A stretch of DNA of 64,000 nucleotides from Dehalococcoidia bacterium (GTDB lineage: Bacteria > Chloroflexota > Dehalococcoidia > SpSt-223): NCBI GenBank assembly GCA_025054935.1, contig JANWZD010000015.1, positions 1-64,000 on the forward strand, in the 5' to 3' direction. Below the pieces are notes generated by a model. That model worked only from the letters and a program-made list of their open reading frames with translations, was not told the DNA's origin and ran no database searches. The translations under genes and the position numbers were made by a program. Each line of letters opens with the position of its first letter. Within the stretch, counting starts at the first letter, position 1. Positions 56,770 to 64,000 of this stretch are shown in pieces.

Positions 56770-57654
56770 ATGTCCCACCCCGCTCAGCAGCTTCGCTTTG
56801 GCGTTAATCTCTCTACCTCGGCGACGGCTGGTGCCGACCCCGCGCGCGACGCCGTCCTTGCCGAACAGCTCGGCTTCGACCTCATCGCCTGCTCCGACCA
56901 TCTCCACACCGCGTATCCGAACTTCGAGACGTGGACATTCCTAACGTGGGTCGCTGCCCAGACACGCCGGGTGATGATCCTCTCCAACGTGCTCGGCCTG
57001 CCCTATCGCCCGCCGGCGGTAATCGCCAAGATGGCGGAGTCGCTCCACCGGCTGTCGGGCGGCCGGATGATCTTGGGGCTTGGCGCTGGGGCGGTCGATG
57101 CTGAATTCGCCGCCTTCGGGCTGCCGGTGCGCTCGCCTGGCGAGAAGGTCGCCGCCCTCGAGGAGGCGCTCGACATCATTCAGGCGCTCTGGCGGGAGCC
57201 GAACGTCCGTTTCGCCGGGCGCCACTATGCGGTCGATGGCGCGACGATCACGCCCCGGCCGACAAGCGCGATCCCGATCTGGCTGGGGACGTATGGACCG
57301 AAGGCGGTGCGTCTAGCGGCTGAGCGCGCCGACGGCTGGGTGCCTTCTATGCCCTATCTGCCGCTTGCCAAAGCAGTCGAGAGACGGGCGCAGCTGCGCG
57401 AGGCGGCTGCTGCCGCCGGGCGGGACCCGGACGCGCTCACCTGCGCCTACAACATCACGGTTGGAGTGGGGCGCTTCACGCCGCGCGGCGAGACGATCGC
57501 CGGCGAGCCGCCGGAGGTTGCCGCCCGGCTTGCAGAGGTCGTCCGAGCAGGGTTCACCTTCCCCATCTTCTGGATCGTCGGCGATCAGCGGACCGGAATG
57601 GAGCGTCTGGCCGGCGAGGTGCTCCCCCGCGTGCGCGAGCTGGTCGGCGGCTGA
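56770..57654 (+). CDS. LLM-class F420-dependent oxidoreductase
   Basis: The protein has 294 residues. It has the TIM-barrel LLM pattern: QLRFGVNLSTSATAGADPAR at the start, LGFDLIACSDHL (~36), RRVMILSNVLGLPYRPPAVIAK (here MILSNVLGLPYRP, ~70) and GRMILGLGAGAVDAEF (~97). The C-terminal part EAAAAAGRDPDAL is typical of F420-linked members. It likely uses F420 or FMN with an unknown organic substrate. It is 14 nt after the reductase gene with GGAGG upstream, so it belongs to the same transcript. Confidence 0.85.
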   Translation: MSHPAQQLRFGVNLSTSATAGADPARDAVLAEQLGFDLIACSDHLHTAYPNFETWTFLTWVAAQTRRVMILSNVLGLPYRPPAVIAKMAESLHRLSGGRMILGLGAGAVDAEFAAFGLPVRSPGEKVAALEEALDIIQALWREPNVRFAGRHYAVDGATITPRPTSAIPIWLGTYGPKAVRLAAERADGWVPSMPYLPLAKAVERRAQLREAAAAAGRDPDALTCAYNITVGVGRFTPRGETIAGEPPEVAARLAEVVRAGFTFPIFWIVGDQRTGMERLAGEVLPRVRELVGG

Positions 57655-57989
57655 TCGCGCAGGAGTCATGCTGCGGCGCTCCCGCTGATCGCGGCCGCAG
57701 CCCCGTCCATTGCGAGTCCGTCCGCGGCGATGCCGACGCCCATCCCAACCGGCGACGCCGCCGCACCGGTGAGGCCGAAGCCGGCAAGGAACGGGCTGGC
57801 GACCCCCGCTGCCATCGCGTCGCCCGCCCCGGTTCCGACGAGCATCCCAGGGCACCACGCTCCCACCGCGCCGGCGACAGTCGCGCCGACCCGCCGCAGC
57901 CTCTCCGTGACGACGAGGGAAGGCGCAGGACGATCCGCTGGGCGATGCTGACGGCCCTCCCCTCGATCAGGACTGCCAGCCCGCCGCAC
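57655..57989. other. Intergenic stretch preceding a decayed gene
   Basis: About 335 bases, rich in Pro/Thr/Ala-type codons in several frames. It may include the lost N-terminal part of the pseudogene that follows. No gene with a start signal is visible. Confidence 0.4.
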
Positions 57990-58601
57990 GCAGGTGCAGG
58001 CGACGATGGCGGTCGGGGACGGGCCCAACGGCATCGCCGTCGACCCAGTCGCGACCATCGTCGACGCCATGGTCAGTGTCATCAACGGCGCGACCGGTGC
58101 CATCATCGGCCAGCCCGCCGTCGGCAACAGCCCGTTCGGGGGCGCCTCCTTGCCGAGAATGCCCTACGCCGCAGTCAGTTGCCGAGTGGAGGGGCGCCAG
58201 CCGGACAAGCCTGCACGTCGGTCCCGCAACGCTCGTCATGCAACTGAACCGCGGTGATCTCTGGATGACCGCCTCGAGCGTCCAGGTCACGCGCCAGAAC
58301 CCCGGCGGTCAGCAGTCGACCGCGTTCAGCAACGCGATCGTTCAACCGACGGTGACCGCGCTCCCAAAATCCTGCGCCGCAGATTGCCGGGTTCCAGCCG
58401 CCAAGCGCGCCGGTCGAGCCGGGAGGAGCGCATCTCGTCATGAGTTGACGGAGTGCCGCGCTAGGCCCGCTATTTCGGCGGTTCGGCGGGAGGAAACTGA
58501 GTGTCACGCTCATTCCTAGCGACCTAAGCGCTCCCGACACCATCGACGTGCAGGCGAGTACTCCTGCGCCTGGCGGCAGCCCGTCGAACGCTACTCTCTA
58601 A
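57990..58601 (+). pseudogene. Remnant of a YVTN-propeller/IPT-repeat surface protein
   Basis: The remnants run in one direction but in three successive frames. In frame A (57994 on) is one YVTN-type blade: VGDGPNGIAVDPVATIVD and AIIGQPAVGNSPFG. In frame B (~58200 on) is an IPT/TIG-like unit: ATLVMQLNRGDLWMTASS and VTRQNPGGQQSTAFSNAI. In frame C (to 58601) is a second unit: LSVTLIPSDLSAPDTIDV and PAPGGSPSNATL before TAA. Intact relatives carry these modules in one chain outside the cell. At least two frame changes and a missing beginning make a functional product unlikely. Confidence 0.65.
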
Positions 58602-58751
58602 CTGGTCGTGGCCGTTCCATAGGGCTCCTTTGCGCCGAGCGTGCCCAGCTTCGTCGCGCTTGGCGCCGAGGAAGAGAGCGGAAAAGGTATACATTCTGCG
58701 TGGATTCAGGCAAGATCACGCCCACAACCTGTCGCGAAGGAGGCTGTGTCC

Positions 58752-60332
58752 ATGGGCCGGAATGGGCTCGCGCTCGCTGCCTGTGCTGCGCTGATCCTTG
58801 CCGCTTGCGCTCCTCCTGCTCCCTCTGCTGCCCCGGCGCCGGGCGGAACGGCGACCGCCGACGAGCAGCGCGACGATCAGCAGGTCCTCCGCATCGGTGC
58901 TGCCGGCCTGATTGCGCACCCGACGCCCTGGTCAACCGGCGGCAACGCCTACATGCTCTGGACCCTGTATGACAACCTCATCTCGCTCGGGAAGGACTAC
59001 ACGCCGCGGCCGTCGATCGCCGAACGCTGGGAGCTGCTTCCAGACAACACGACGTGGCGTTTTTTCATCCGGCGCGATATGACGTGGCCGAACGGCGAGA
59101 AGCTGACGGCTGCCGACGTTGAGTTCACGATGAACCAAGTGATCGAGAAGAATTGGCCCCAGCGTGCGCCGTTTGCCTCGATCACGGGCGCGCGGCTCGT
59201 CGATGAGTACACGGTCGACTTCATCGCGCGGCAGACCGACCAGTCGATCCCGAATGCGAGCCAACAGCTCTGGATTGTCCCCAAGCGCTATCTTGAACAA
59301 GTCGGCGACCGCGAGTTCGTGCTCAGGCCGATGGGGTCCGGACCGTACGAACTGGTGGAGTTTCGCGCAACAGACATCCTGCGCGTGCGAAAAAAGAGCA
59401 CGCCGCATCCGTTCCGCCGCGCGATCGCGGATGAGCTGATTATTCGCCAGATCCCCGAGAACTCCCAGGTGGTTGCCGGGCTGCGAACGGGCGACCTCGA
59501 TATCGCTTCCTCGCGCAACCTCACGGCCGAACAGGCAGACACGCTCAAGGCGGCGGGCCTCGTTGTCTTGGCGAACCCCGGCTCGAACATCGCCGGCATC
59601 ATGCTCCAAGGACGCGCCGAAACGGAGAACACGCCGCTCCGTGACCGGCGGGTGCGCCTTGCGGTCAATTACGCCGTTGACCGCGCCTCGATCGCCCGCG
59701 CCATCTATCGCGACTACGGCCAACCGACGGGACAGCTGGCGTTTCCGGGGACACTTTACCACGACCCAGCGGTTCCGCCGTTCCCCTTCGACCCGGCGCG
59801 CGCTCGCCAGCTGCTCGCGGAAGCCGGGTATCCGAATGGGTTCAGGCTGCCTTGCGGGATCGACTTCACCCTGTCGATGACTCCCTCCGACTTGGTGGTT
59901 GCGGTGCAGAGCAACCTGCGTCAGGTGGGCATCGAGGTGGAGGTCAATCAGCTGGAACTGACCGAGTACGTCGACAAAGCGTATGGCCGGAAGCAGCAGT
60001 GCGACATGATGTTCGGCGGCACCGCAGACTTCCTCGGTTTTGGGCCGAGCCGGGTGTTCCAAGGCTGCGGGAAGCCGGCAGGGGGCGGTCCCGGCACGAC
60101 GTGGTACTGCAACCCGGAATGGGACCGGCTGATGGACCTTGCCTATGCCGAGCGGGATCTCCAGAAGCGGATCGAGTATGCGCGGCAGGCCAACGCTATC
60201 CAGCGGCAGGACAGCTACTTGCTCTTCATGCTGAATGCGCCAAGCTTCATCGCCTACTCGCCGAAGATCCGCGGGATGAATATTGAACTGTCGTTCATCT
60301 ACAACTTCGACAGTGTCTACCGGGTGAGATAG
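58752..60332 (+). CDS. Peptide/nickel-type ABC transporter substrate-binding lipoprotein
   Basis: The protein has 526 residues. The signal with lipobox Leu-Ala-Ala-Cys places Cys19 at the membrane. SBP_bac_5 motifs: RWELLPDNTTWRFFIRRDM (~95), EKLTAADVEFTMNQV (~118), VRLAVNYAVDRASIARAIY (~300), ARQLLAEAGYPNGFRL (~355). It is a paralogue of the gene at 33.4 kb (shared WxLLPDN, LLAEAGYPNGF and C-terminal FDSVYR). It binds peptides or similar solutes. No transporter genes adjoin. ATG 58752 follows AAGGAGG. Confidence 0.9.
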   Translation: MGRNGLALAACAALILAACAPPAPSAAPAPGGTATADEQRDDQQVLRIGAAGLIAHPTPWSTGGNAYMLWTLYDNLISLGKDYTPRPSIAERWELLPDNTTWRFFIRRDMTWPNGEKLTAADVEFTMNQVIEKNWPQRAPFASITGARLVDEYTVDFIARQTDQSIPNASQQLWIVPKRYLEQVGDREFVLRPMGSGPYELVEFRATDILRVRKKSTPHPFRRAIADELIIRQIPENSQVVAGLRTGDLDIASSRNLTAEQADTLKAAGLVVLANPGSNIAGIMLQGRAETENTPLRDRRVRLAVNYAVDRASIARAIYRDYGQPTGQLAFPGTLYHDPAVPPFPFDPARARQLLAEAGYPNGFRLPCGIDFTLSMTPSDLVVAVQSNLRQVGIEVEVNQLELTEYVDKAYGRKQQCDMMFGGTADFLGFGPSRVFQGCGKPAGGGPGTTWYCNPEWDRLMDLAYAERDLQKRIEYARQANAIQRQDSYLLFMLNAPSFIAYSPKIRGMNIELSFIYNFDSVYRVR

Positions 60333-60429
60333 GACGCAGCCACGCCGTCTCTTGCGGACTGCCCGACGGCAGTGAGACTGGCGCTGTGCCTGTCAAGCGC
60401 GGGGTGAAAGGGGCGGCCGGGATACGGCC

Positions 60430-61020
60430 TCAGCCGCTTTTCACGAGCGGGGGCGCAGTGCTGCCGGATGACGGTCCCGCGATCGCTTCGACGTTGAGCA
60501 TGTGGTCGGGGCAGGCGAGCGGTGCGATGCTCTCGCCGCGCTGAAGTCGGGTGACTGACTGGTAGCCGTTCTGGGCGGGGAGGCGGAGGATGATCGGTCG
60601 GCCCGCATCGAGGTCGGCGACCCAGTAGTCGGGGACGCCGGCCGCCGCGTCAGCGCTCGCCTTGTAGCCGCTGTCGAGGGCGAAGGTCATGTCGGCAACT
60701 CGATGACAAGCAGGGCATCCTGCGCCCGAAATCCGGCCTTTTAGGAAACAGACGCCGCTCTCCGGGTGGTAGAGGAAAAGGTTGGGAACGAAATACTGCG
60801 TCGCGCTAACGCGCATGTCGCTTTGGACTTGGACGAACGCTCGGCCGTCCACCTACGCATGGAAGAGGGTCGCGAAGCGGCCAAGTCGCAGGATCTGCTG
60901 ATTGCCGAGCGCTGCCATTTCCATGGAGTTCCGCCGGTCTTCGGTGCGAAAGAAGCCCAGCTCGCCCATGCGCTGAAACCCGTCGGCAGTGAGGAGGCGC
61001 GGCTTGGCGGGGCTGCTCAT
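60430..61020 (-). pseudogene. Broken Uma2-family gene (third tandem copy)
   Basis: The ATG at 61020 overlaps the stop of the intact Uma2 gene by ATGA. The frame then runs LLTADGFQRMGELGFFRTED to LGRFATLFHA, where an in-frame TAG interrupts it at about 60853-60855. Downstream the frame continues VDGRAFVQVQSDMRVSATQY and ends with the Uma2 C-terminus, but the nuclease strand region (around the Glu before SLxYD) is garbled (CPACHRVADMTFALDSGYK). One stop and one indel or more make it inactive. The C-terminal 100 nt are nearly identical to the intact copy. Confidence 0.7.
60531..60630. repeat. 100-nt repeat shared with the intact Uma2 gene, copy 1
   Basis: Aligned to 61091-61190 with four mismatches. 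It covers the YWVADLDAG and SVTRLQRGE part of the coding frame. The surrounding parts of the two genes are much less alike. Confidence 0.75.
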
Positions 61021-61613
61021 GGCTGCTCCGCTGGCCCGAGGATGGCCTCGACGGGGACAGTAAGGTCGGGGAGGGCGAGCGGGGCGACGGTCTCGCCGCG
61101 CTGAAGTCGGGTGACTGACTGGTAGCCGCTCTGGGCGGGGAGACGGAGGATGATCAGTTGGCCCGCATCGAGGTCGGCGACCCAGTAGTCTCGGATGCCG
61201 GCCTTGGCATAGGCGGCGGCTTTGGGGCCGAGGTCGTACTCGAGCGAATGGACAGCGACTTCGACAAGTAGCAAGACATCTTCAGCGGTGGGAGTTGCGC
61301 GGGCATAGAAATCGGCGCGCGGTCGGAGGAGCGCAACATCCGGCTGCGGTTCGTTCAAGTCATCCAGCCGGATAGGATCCTGGACGCTGACGATGACATC
61401 TTCAGGGACGCGGCGGCCGAAAAAGTGATTGGTCCGTTTCACTGCTGCCGCATGGCTATCGCTGACCGGGGTCATCGCAACTACGATCCCATCGAGGAGC
61501 TCGGTCCGCTCGTCAGGTCGCAGTATCCCCACCCGTCCCATCCGATGGTACTCGGCGACCGTGAAGCGTCGGGGGCGCGGTTCAGCTGCGGCGCGTTGGG
61601 ATGCGAGGGTCAT
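61017..61613 (-). CDS. Uma2-family predicted restriction-like nuclease
   Basis: The protein has 198 residues. It follows the family pattern: RRFTVAEYHRMGRVGILRPDE (here FTVAEYHRMGRVGILRPDE, ~16), ELLDGIVVAMTP (~38), DVALLRPRADFY (~90), LLVEVAVHSLEYDLGPKAAAYA (here LLVEVAVHSLEYDLGPK, ~112) and DYWVADLDAG (~142). The Asp, the Glu of VEVAV and the Lys of GPK supply the PD-(D/E)XK trio. Uma2 proteins are abundant in Chloroflexota and cyanobacteria; their role is unknown. It overlaps both neighbours by ATGA. Confidence 0.85.
   Translation of the reverse strand: MTLASQRAAAEPRPRRFTVAEYHRMGRVGILRPDERTELLDGIVVAMTPVSDSHAAAVKRTNHFFGRRVPEDVIVSVQDPIRLDDLNEPQPDVALLRPRADFYARATPTAEDVLLLVEVAVHSLEYDLGPKAAAYAKAGIRDYWVADLDAGQLIILRLPAQSGYQSVTRLQRGETVAPLALPDLTVPVEAILGPAEQP
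61091..61190. repeat. 100-nt repeat shared with the broken Uma2 gene, copy 2
   Basis: Matches 60531-60630 at 96 of 100 positions by my count. A second, 51-nt near-identical segment links this gene (61037-61087) with the next copy (61633-61683), two mismatches. Confidence 0.75.
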
Positions 61614-62167
61614 CGTCCCTCCGTTCTAGGGCCGAGGACGGCCTCGACGGGGACAGTAAGGTCGGGGAGGGCGAGCGGCGCGATGCTCTCGCTGCACTGG
61701 TTGACTTGGACGGTGCGGTGGCCGCGCGGCGCCGGGTCGCGGCACACCGTGCTCCAGCCCCCGTTCAGGGCCGAGGCCCCGTACTCGGGGACGCCTTTGC
61801 GAACGCGGTCGCGCTGGAGGGAGGTGTCAGCGATCTCGATGACAAGCCGCCTGCCCTCGGCGGCCGGGGCCATGCCGGCGCAGGGATCGTCCCGCCCGGC
61901 GAGGAGAGCAAGACCCGGCTGGGGCACATTGCGCAGGCCAAGCACGTCCGCGTTGTGCGGGCGTGCCACAGCGCGGTTGCCGAGCGCTTGAACGAAGTCG
62001 CGCGTGCCGCGATTGACGGAGCTCATGGGCGGCGGGGTAAGCGGGGGCGTTTCGACGCTCTCCCCTTCCGGCAGTTCGCTGCGTTCGTCCTCGTCGAGGA
62101 TGCCGGCATCGAACTGCTGCTGGAACCCCCGGACCGTGAACTGGCGCCGCTTGCCGTTGGTGACCAT
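61610..62167 (-). CDS. Degenerate Uma2-family protein (first tandem copy)
   Basis: The frame has 185 residues and is uninterrupted. N-terminal FTVRGFQQQFDAGILDEDER and SSVNRGTRDFVQALGNRAV are Uma2-like, and VIEIADTSLQRDRV (~110) keeps the Glu. The following K-x-YA-x-AGV-x-EYW-x-VD segment is replaced by GVPEYGASALNGGWSTV, which suggests an internal deletion or double frameshift. It starts 3 nt after cysS and overlaps the intact Uma2 gene by ATGA. It is probably inactive as a nuclease although still open. Confidence 0.5.
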   Translation of the reverse strand: MVTNGKRRQFTVRGFQQQFDAGILDEDERSELPEGESVETPPLTPPPMSSVNRGTRDFVQALGNRAVARPHNADVLGLRNVPQPGLALLAGRDDPCAGMAPAAEGRRLVIEIADTSLQRDRVRKGVPEYGASALNGGWSTVCRDPAPRGHRTVQVNQCSESIAPLALPDLTVPVEAVLGPRTEGR

Positions 62168-62170
62168 CGC

Positions 62171-63538
62171 TCACACCTTGGCCTTCCAGAGCGTGCCTTG
62201 GGGCGTGTCCTCGAGCGCAATGCCCAGTTCTGCCAGCCGATCACGAATGCGGTCGGCGAGGGCAAACTGCTTGGCCGCGCGGAGGTCGCGCCGGACGTCG
62301 ATTAGGAGCTCCACAAACGGCGCTGCGCCGGCGGTCTTCGTCGGCGGCGGAAGGAACTGGAGGCCAAAAACTCCGCCCCCAAGCTCAAGAAGGAGCGCCC
62401 GCGCGCCCGCGATCGACTGTCTTGCTTCGCGCCGCCGATTCAGTTCGCGGACGAGGTCGAACAGGATCGCCTTGCCGGCAGCGACATTGAAATCGTCATC
62501 CATGGCAGCGATAAAGCGGTCACGCCAAGGGTCCGGGTCGAAGTCGTCTGGCCCGCCGGGGTCGGCCGCCGCGACCGCCCGGCGAATGTAGTCGGCCTCG
62601 CGCTCCGCTGCCGGCAAGCTGTCCTCGGTGTAGGTGAGCGGCCGGCGATAGTTCGAGCCAAGGAAAAAGAGGCGGAGAGCGTCGGCGCTGAAGCGATCGA
62701 GGATCTCGCGAATGGGGATCAGGTTGCCGAGCGACTTGCTCATCTTCTCGCCGCCCAGCTGCAGCAGGCCGTTGTGCAGCCAGTAGCGGACAAACGGGGG
62801 GCGCTCCGAGATCGCCTCTGACTGCGCGCGCTCGTTCTCATGGTGCGGAAAGATCAGGTCGGCGCCGCCGCCATGAATGTCGATCTGCTCGCCGAGGTAG
62901 CGCGCGCTCATCACCGAGCATTCGATATGCCACCCTGGCCGGCCGGGACCCCATGGGCTCTCCCACGCCGGCTCGCCCGGCTTCGCAGCCTTCCAGAGCG
63001 CAAAATCCAGCGGATCCTCTTTCTGCTCCCCGACCTCAATGCGCGCCCCAGCGCGCATGCCCTCGAGGGTCCGGTGGGAGAGCGCGCCATAGCTGGGGAA
63101 CTTGCGGACACGGAAGTAGACATCGCCGCCAGCCTCGTAGGCCATGCCCTTGGCAATCAGCGTCTGCACGGCGGCGATGATGCCCGGTACTTCGCCGGTT
63201 GCTCGCGGATAGATATCCGCTCGGCGGATGCCAAGCGCATCCATATCACGGAAGTACTCGACAATCTGCTGCTCGGCCAGTTCACTTGCTGCGATCCCGG
63301 CCTCAGCGGCTCGGGCGATGATCTTGTCGTCAATGTCGGTGAAGTTCTGGACATAGCGGACACGGTAGCCGCGATATTCGAGATAGCGGCGAATAACGTC
63401 GAACTGGACGTAGCTCATCGCGTGTCCGATATGGGAGGGCGCGTAGGGCGTCACGCCGCAGACATACATCCGCACCGGGTCGTGCGCGGGCTGGAACAGC
63501 TCTTTCTCGCCGGTCAACGTGTTCGTCACACGGATCAT
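62171..63538 (-). CDS. cysS: Cysteinyl-tRNA synthetase
   Basis: The protein has 455 residues. [20 protein letters not shown] (~24-43) holds the zinc Cys and HIGH motif; [14 protein letters not shown] (~64), [14 protein letters not shown] (~203, zinc Cys) and [10 protein letters not shown] (KMSKS, ~264) follow, with a C-terminal anticodon-binding domain. It charges tRNA-Cys. Its start overlaps the cysE stop by ATGA. Confidence 0.95.
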   Translation of the reverse strand: MIRVTNTLTGEKELFQPAHDPVRMYVCGVTPYAPSHIGHAMSYVQFDVIRRYLEYRGYRVRYVQNFTDIDDKIIARAAEAGIAASELAEQQIVEYFRDMDALGIRRADIYPRATGEVPGIIAAVQTLIAKGMAYEAGGDVYFRVRKFPSYGALSHRTLEGMRAGARIEVGEQKEDPLDFALWKAAKPGEPAWESPWGPGRPGWHIECSVMSARYLGEQIDIHGGGADLIFPHHENERAQSEAISERPPFVRYWLHNGLLQLGGEKMSKSLGNLIPIREILDRFSADALRLFFLGSNYRRPLTYTEDSLPAAEREADYIRRAVAAADPGGPDDFDPDPWRDRFIAAMDDDFNVAAGKAILFDLVRELNRRREARQSIAGARALLLELGGGVFGLQFLPPPTKTAGAAPFVELLIDVRRDLRAAKQFALADRIRDRLAELGIALEDTPQGTLWKAKV

Positions 63539-64000
63539 GCGCGCGCCTCCTGACCGGCGGTTGCGGCGTAGCGATGCACGATCTCGTCGAAATCGATCGC
63601 CGGCGCGCTGGGGTTGGGAGCCCGGCCCTCGAGCGCGGCAACCCGGGCTTCAAGCTCGACTACCCGCTGCTGGAGCGCGTGGATCGCCTCAGCAACCGGG
63701 TCCGGCAGGCGTTCGATCGTGCCGGAGTCGGCGTCGCGGATCGCCACGACCCGGCCGGGAACGCCCACGACCGTGGCGCGAGCAGGAACTGATTGAACGA
63801 CGACCGAGCCGGCGCCGACCTTGACGTCATCCCCGATCTCAATCGAGCCGAGCAGCTGCGCTCCGGCGCCCACGACGACGCGGTTGCCCAGCGTCGGATG
63901 GCGCTTGGTGCGGCGGGTCGAGACGCCGCCGAGAGTGACGCCTTGGTACAGCGTGCAGTCATCGCCGATCACCGCGGTCTCGCCGATCACAACGCCCATG
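63535..64000 (-). CDS. cysE: Serine O-acetyltransferase, C-terminal part (continues beyond window)
   Basis: The visible 155 codons start in the left-handed beta-helix: [20 protein letters not shown] and [19 protein letters not shown], with hexapeptide repeats. The His-rich active site [11 protein letters not shown] is just at the edge. A ~50-residue tail has a helical, coiled-coil-like segment ([20 protein letters not shown]). It forms O-acetylserine for cysteine synthesis. In an operon with cysS. The 5' end is outside the window, so the ATG at 63999 is not the true start. Confidence 0.85.
   Translation of the reverse strand, partial: MGVVIGETAVIGDDCTLYQGVTLGGVSTRRTKRHPTLGNRVVVGAGAQLLGSIEIGDDVKVGAGSVVVQSVPARATVVGVPGRVVAIRDADSGTIERLPDPVAEAIHALQQRVVELEARVAALEGRAPNPSAPAIDFDEIVHRYAATAGQEARA

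Overview
The window is about 64 kb of very GC-rich bacterial chromosome with dense genes on both strands and many 4-base ATGA stop/start overlaps. No phage, IS element or CRISPR array is visible. The gene mix suggests a member of the Chloroflexota: secreted proteins with Thr/Pro tails, the order zwf-opcA-pgl, F420-type LLM oxidoreductases, a short bL25, PQQ-repeat kinase-like proteins and OppA-type lipoproteins without permeases. The placement is inferred from gene content alone; an actinobacterial origin is less likely but not excluded.

Layout. 1-3.1 kb: a truncated secreted propeller-type protein, a crotonase, a long GC-rich gap and a secreted Pro/Thr-tailed protein. 3.1-12.6 kb: an SDR, a pseudokinase fused to a PQQ-type propeller, an AI-2E permease, a CoA-disulfide-reductase-like flavoprotein, a Gmad2 lipoprotein, a Ppx/GppA phosphatase and CorA. 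12.6-22.5 kb, almost all minus strand: a PMT-type membrane glycosyltransferase, a coupled catabolic cassette (CaiB CoA-transferase, HMG-CoA-lyase-type lyase, RraA-type aldolase, isochorismatase-type hydrolase) and the oxidative pentose phosphate operon zwf-opcA-pgl-CPBP protease. 22.5-35 kb: an epimerase, an EthD-like/flavin split-barrel pair, a VOC protein, a MoxR-ATPase/VWA/Nudix set behind bL25, an OpgC acyltransferase, an LLM oxidoreductase, a SIS protein and an OppA-like lipoprotein. 35-42 kb: a CoA-pyrophosphatase-type Nudix protein, the dnaG-rpoD operon and ppdK. 42-45 kb: a GC-rich gap, an ARPP-1/DUF6569 protein with an operator-like promoter, a DUF4258 protein, a 33-nt direct repeat and four tRNA genes (Gly, Leu, Gln, Asn in transcription order). 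45-52 kb: a methyltransferase, a small membrane protein, a DHA2 exporter and the pyruvate dehydrogenase genes E1alpha-E1beta-E2, with no E3 nearby. 52-58 kb: a GH43-like propeller, selD, and an operon-like run of a metallo-beta-lactamase-fold protein, a CDGSH-Rieske fusion, a ferredoxin-reductase-like flavoprotein and an LLM oxidoreductase. 58-64 kb: a decayed YVTN/IPT surface protein, a second OppA-like lipoprotein and a cysE-cysS operon that runs into three tandem Uma2 copies, at least one of them broken.

The clearest discovery is that selD is itself a selenoprotein gene. The reading frame extends 29 codons upstream of the open ORF through an in-frame UGA at the catalytic Cys/Sec position. 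A hairpin lies 7 nt after the UGA, and a Shine-Dalgarno sequence precedes the upstream ATG. The organism therefore probably reads UGA as selenocysteine, and UGA-terminated ORFs elsewhere in its genome deserve rechecking. The best candidate for an undescribed system is the redox operon at 54.1-57.7 kb.
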